DNA of 64,000 bases from Nitrosomonadales bacterium (lineage in GTDB: Bacteria; Pseudomonadota; Gammaproteobacteria; Burkholderiales; Gallionellaceae). The position numbers and the translations under genes were made by a program. Below, piece after piece: positions 62,119 to 64,000 of this stretch (the first letter of the stretch is position 1; every line of letters starts with the position of its first letter). The notes beneath the pieces were generated by a model, which was not told the origin of the DNA, searched no databases, and worked only from the letters and a program-made list of their open reading frames with translations. Where the stretch lies: the NCBI GenBank assembly GCA_016208015.1, contig JACQYW010000012.1, positions 248,001-312,000 on the forward strand, given 5' to 3'.

Positions 62119-62919
62119 TTATTGACCCTTGAGTCCCGCAGTCAGATGCGGCGCGATGATCTCCAGCAGTTGCGGGTGGATGAATGGGTTGCCCGCGCAG
62201 ATGTGGCCGCCGGTGAGGAAGGTGTCGGAACCGTGCAGGTCGCTGACCATGCCGCCCGCTTCGGTGATGAGCAGAGCTCCGGCGGCGAGATCCCAGGGCT
62301 TGAGCGCGGTCTCGAAGAAGCCGTCGAAACGTCCCGCGGCGGTCCAGGCCAGATCCAGCGAGGCAGCGCCGGGCCGGCGCAGTCCGGCGCTCTTCTGCAT
62401 GACATCCTTGAAGATGTCCATGTAGGCATCCATGTGTTCGAAGCGGGTGTAGGGGAAACCGGTGCCGATCAGGCTGTCAGCCATCTCTTTGCGTTTGCTC
62501 ACGCGGATGCGCTTGTCGTTGAGATAAGCGCCGCGTCCGCGGGTGGCGGTGAACAGGTCGTTCTTGGTCGGGTCGTACACGACGGCCTGGGTCAGCACGC
62601 CGTTGTGCTGCAGCGCGATGGAGACGGCGTATTGCGGCACGCCGTGCAGGAAATTGGTGGTACCGTCGAGCGGGTCGATGATCCAGACGTACTCGGACTG
62701 GCCTTGGGCGCCGCTCTCTTCTGCTAGAATCGCATGGCTGGGATAGGCTTCCCGCAAGGCTTCGATGATGATGCGCTCGGCGGTGCGATCCACTTCGCTG
62801 ACGTAATCCGCGTGGGATTTTTTGGTCACGGTGAGGTGGTCGAGGTTGTCGGCGGCACGGTAGATCATCTTGCCGGCGCGAATGGCGGCCTTCACCGCGA
62901 TGTTGAGCATGGGGTGCAT
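62119..62919 (-). CDS. suhB: Inositol monophosphatase family protein SuhB
   Basis: The 266-residue protein has the metal-binding motifs [22 protein letters not shown] and [17 protein letters not shown] of inositol monophosphatases. In bacteria SuhB also takes part in rRNA transcription antitermination. It lies 24 bases upstream of the pit gene on the same strand and is divergent from trmJ. Confidence 0.95.
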   Translation of the reverse strand: MHPMLNIAVKAAIRAGKMIYRAADNLDHLTVTKKSHADYVSEVDRTAERIIIEALREAYPSHAILAEESGAQGQSEYVWIIDPLDGTTNFLHGVPQYAVSIALQHNGVLTQAVVYDPTKNDLFTATRGRGAYLNDKRIRVSKRKEMADSLIGTGFPYTRFEHMDAYMDIFKDVMQKSAGLRRPGAASLDLAWTAAGRFDGFFETALKPWDLAAGALLITEAGGMVSDLHGSDTFLTGGHICAGNPFIHPQLLEIIAPHLTAGLKGQ

Positions 62920-62981
62920 ATCAGTACGACCTTTTTAATGAGCTGGGGAGATCCGGCCCGCATTTTAGTTGGTATTCCGTT

Positions 62982-63746
62982 TTGAATAAACCTAATCCTT
63001 TAAGTAATGTCCGCGTGGTGCTCAGCCACACCACCCACCCCGGCAATATCGGCGCGGCCGCGCGGGCGATGAAGACCATGGGATTGGGCCGTCTGTACCT
63101 GATCAATCCGCGCTATTTCCCCGATCCGCAGGCCACGGCGATGGCCGCCGGGGCGGACGACATCCTGCAGAACGCCGTGGTTTGCGCCTCCATCGACGAG
63201 GCCTTGCAGGGCGTGGCCTTCACCGTGGCGATGACGGCGCGGCTGCGCGACATCTCCATCCAGGTGCAAACGCCGCGTGATGCGATGCCGCAGGTGTTGC
63301 AGCAGGCCGCCACGCAGCCGGTGGCGCTACTGTTCGGCACCGAGATGTCGGGACTGACCAACGAGGAGATGGGCCGCGCGCAACTGGGGGTGAACATCCC
63401 CGCGAATCCCGAATTCTCCTCGCTCAACATCGCGGCATCGGTGCAGGTGATCGCTTATGAGTTGAGTGCGGCGGCTCAGAGTTTCGTGCCGGGCGTGCAG
63501 GAAGTGCAGCCGGCGCCGCACGAGCGCGTGGAAGGGCTGTACGCGCACTTGGAAAAGACCCTGTTCGAGATCGGTTTCTTCACCACGCAGAACCCGGCGC
63601 GTTTGATGCAGCGTCTGCGCCGTCTGTATTCGCGTACTCGTCTGGAAGACGAGGAGATCAACATCCTGCGCGGTATCCTGACTGTCACAACCGAGTACAA
63701 TGCTCGCCTCAAGGCTCGTTATCAGCAAGAACATAAAGATGTTTAA
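62982..63746 (+). CDS. trmJ: tRNA (cytidine/uridine-2'-O-)methyltransferase TrmJ
   Basis: TTG start at 62982. The 254-residue protein is a SPOUT methyltransferase with [37 protein letters not shown] and [17 protein letters not shown], the TrmJ motifs around the knot. It methylates position 32 of tRNAs. Its last codons overlap cysE by 8 bases. Confidence 0.93.
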   Translation: MNKPNPLSNVRVVLSHTTHPGNIGAAARAMKTMGLGRLYLINPRYFPDPQATAMAAGADDILQNAVVCASIDEALQGVAFTVAMTARLRDISIQVQTPRDAMPQVLQQAATQPVALLFGTEMSGLTNEEMGRAQLGVNIPANPEFSSLNIAASVQVIAYELSAAAQSFVPGVQEVQPAPHERVEGLYAHLEKTLFEIGFFTTQNPARLMQRLRRLYSRTRLEDEEINILRGILTVTTEYNARLKARYQQEHKDV

Positions 63747-64000
63747 GAATATCCGCGAAGACATCGCCAGCGTATTCGCCCGCGACCCGGCGGCCCGCAC
63801 CACGTTCGAGGTGCTGACCTGCTATCCCGGGTTGCATGCGCGAATCTTTCATCGCCTTTCGAATACCCTGTGGCATGTCGAGTTGAAATGGATGGCGCGT
63901 TTCACTTCGCATTTCGCGCGCTGGGTCACCGGCATCGAGATCCATCCGGGGGCGACCATCGGGCGGCGTTTCTTCATCGACCACGGCATGGGCGTGGTGA
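63739..64000 (+). CDS. cysE: Serine O-acetyltransferase, N-terminal part (partial at 3' end)
   Basis: The ATG at 63739 overlaps the trmJ end. The 87 visible residues match CysE (SAT) proteins: [35 protein letters not shown], and the start of the left-handed beta-helix with [21 protein letters not shown]. It makes O-acetylserine for cysteine synthesis. The gene runs off the right edge. Confidence 0.93.
   Translation, partial: MFKNIREDIASVFARDPAARTTFEVLTCYPGLHARIFHRLSNTLWHVELKWMARFTSHFARWVTGIEIHPGATIGRRFFIDHGMGVV

Overview
The window looks like a chromosomal segment of a GC-rich betaproteobacterium, most likely a Gallionellaceae/Nitrosomonadales-type chemolithotroph (Sideroxydans-like). This rests on the gene content: a reverse-type dissimilatory sulfite reductase (rDsr) cluster, a HybOABCD-type uptake [NiFe] hydrogenase, and a two-subunit pyruvate carboxylase plus PPDK. 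The taxonomic assignment is inference; no rRNA gene or tRNA gene is visible.

Layout. (1) 1-11.5 kb: the 3' end of dsrA, then dsrB-E-F-H-C-M-K-L-J-O-P-N, tightly packed on the + strand. dsrEFH and dsrL point to the sulfur-oxidising direction. (2) 10.9-15.3 kb: a DUF4202 gene, cysG (siroheme synthase) and four poorly known genes (a secreted DUF302-like protein, an ankyrin protein, two small proteins) follow in the same direction. (3) 15.4-20.8 kb: apbC/mrp and a molybdenum cofactor set, moaC-moaD-moaE-mobB-mobA-moeA-mogA. (4) 20.8-30 kb: accessory region with a TPR/FGE-like lipoprotein-type gene, a wHTH-HATPase-DUF4325 protein preceded by four 22-bp direct repeats, a CopZ-like Fe-S/Zn protein, a DevBCA-like exporter with its TetR regulator, two cytochrome c'-like proteins and NnrS. 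(5) 30-39 kb: housekeeping genes surE-pcm-nlpD, a radical SAM gene and pycA-pycB. (6) 39-49 kb, - strand: FGE-like protein, ppdK, then hybO-hybA-hybB-hybC-hybD-hypC ending in a clear terminator, with a sigma54-like promoter and a perfect inverted repeat upstream of hybO. (7) 49.4-64 kb: mixed housekeeping and hypothetical genes, including a secreted protein with three CX3C...CX3C units, a C_GCAxxG_C_C protein behind an AT-rich palindrome, mutS, a DUF47/Pit phosphate pair, suhB, trmJ and the start of cysE.

How the genes fit together: DsrAB (siroheme enzyme) needs CysG for siroheme and DsrN for its amidation; DsrEFH and DsrC relay sulfur; DsrMKJOP and DsrL carry electrons. Hyb feeds electrons from H2 to quinone. 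PycAB and PpdK handle the pyruvate/PEP/oxaloacetate node.

The most unusual sequence-level observation is that dispersed palindromic repeats lie in frame inside coding sequences: three different families in mutS and one of the same families in dsrN. mobA carries four exact copies of a 27-bp unit. The second is the array of four 22-bp-phased repeats directly upstream of the wHTH-ATPase-DUF4325 gene.
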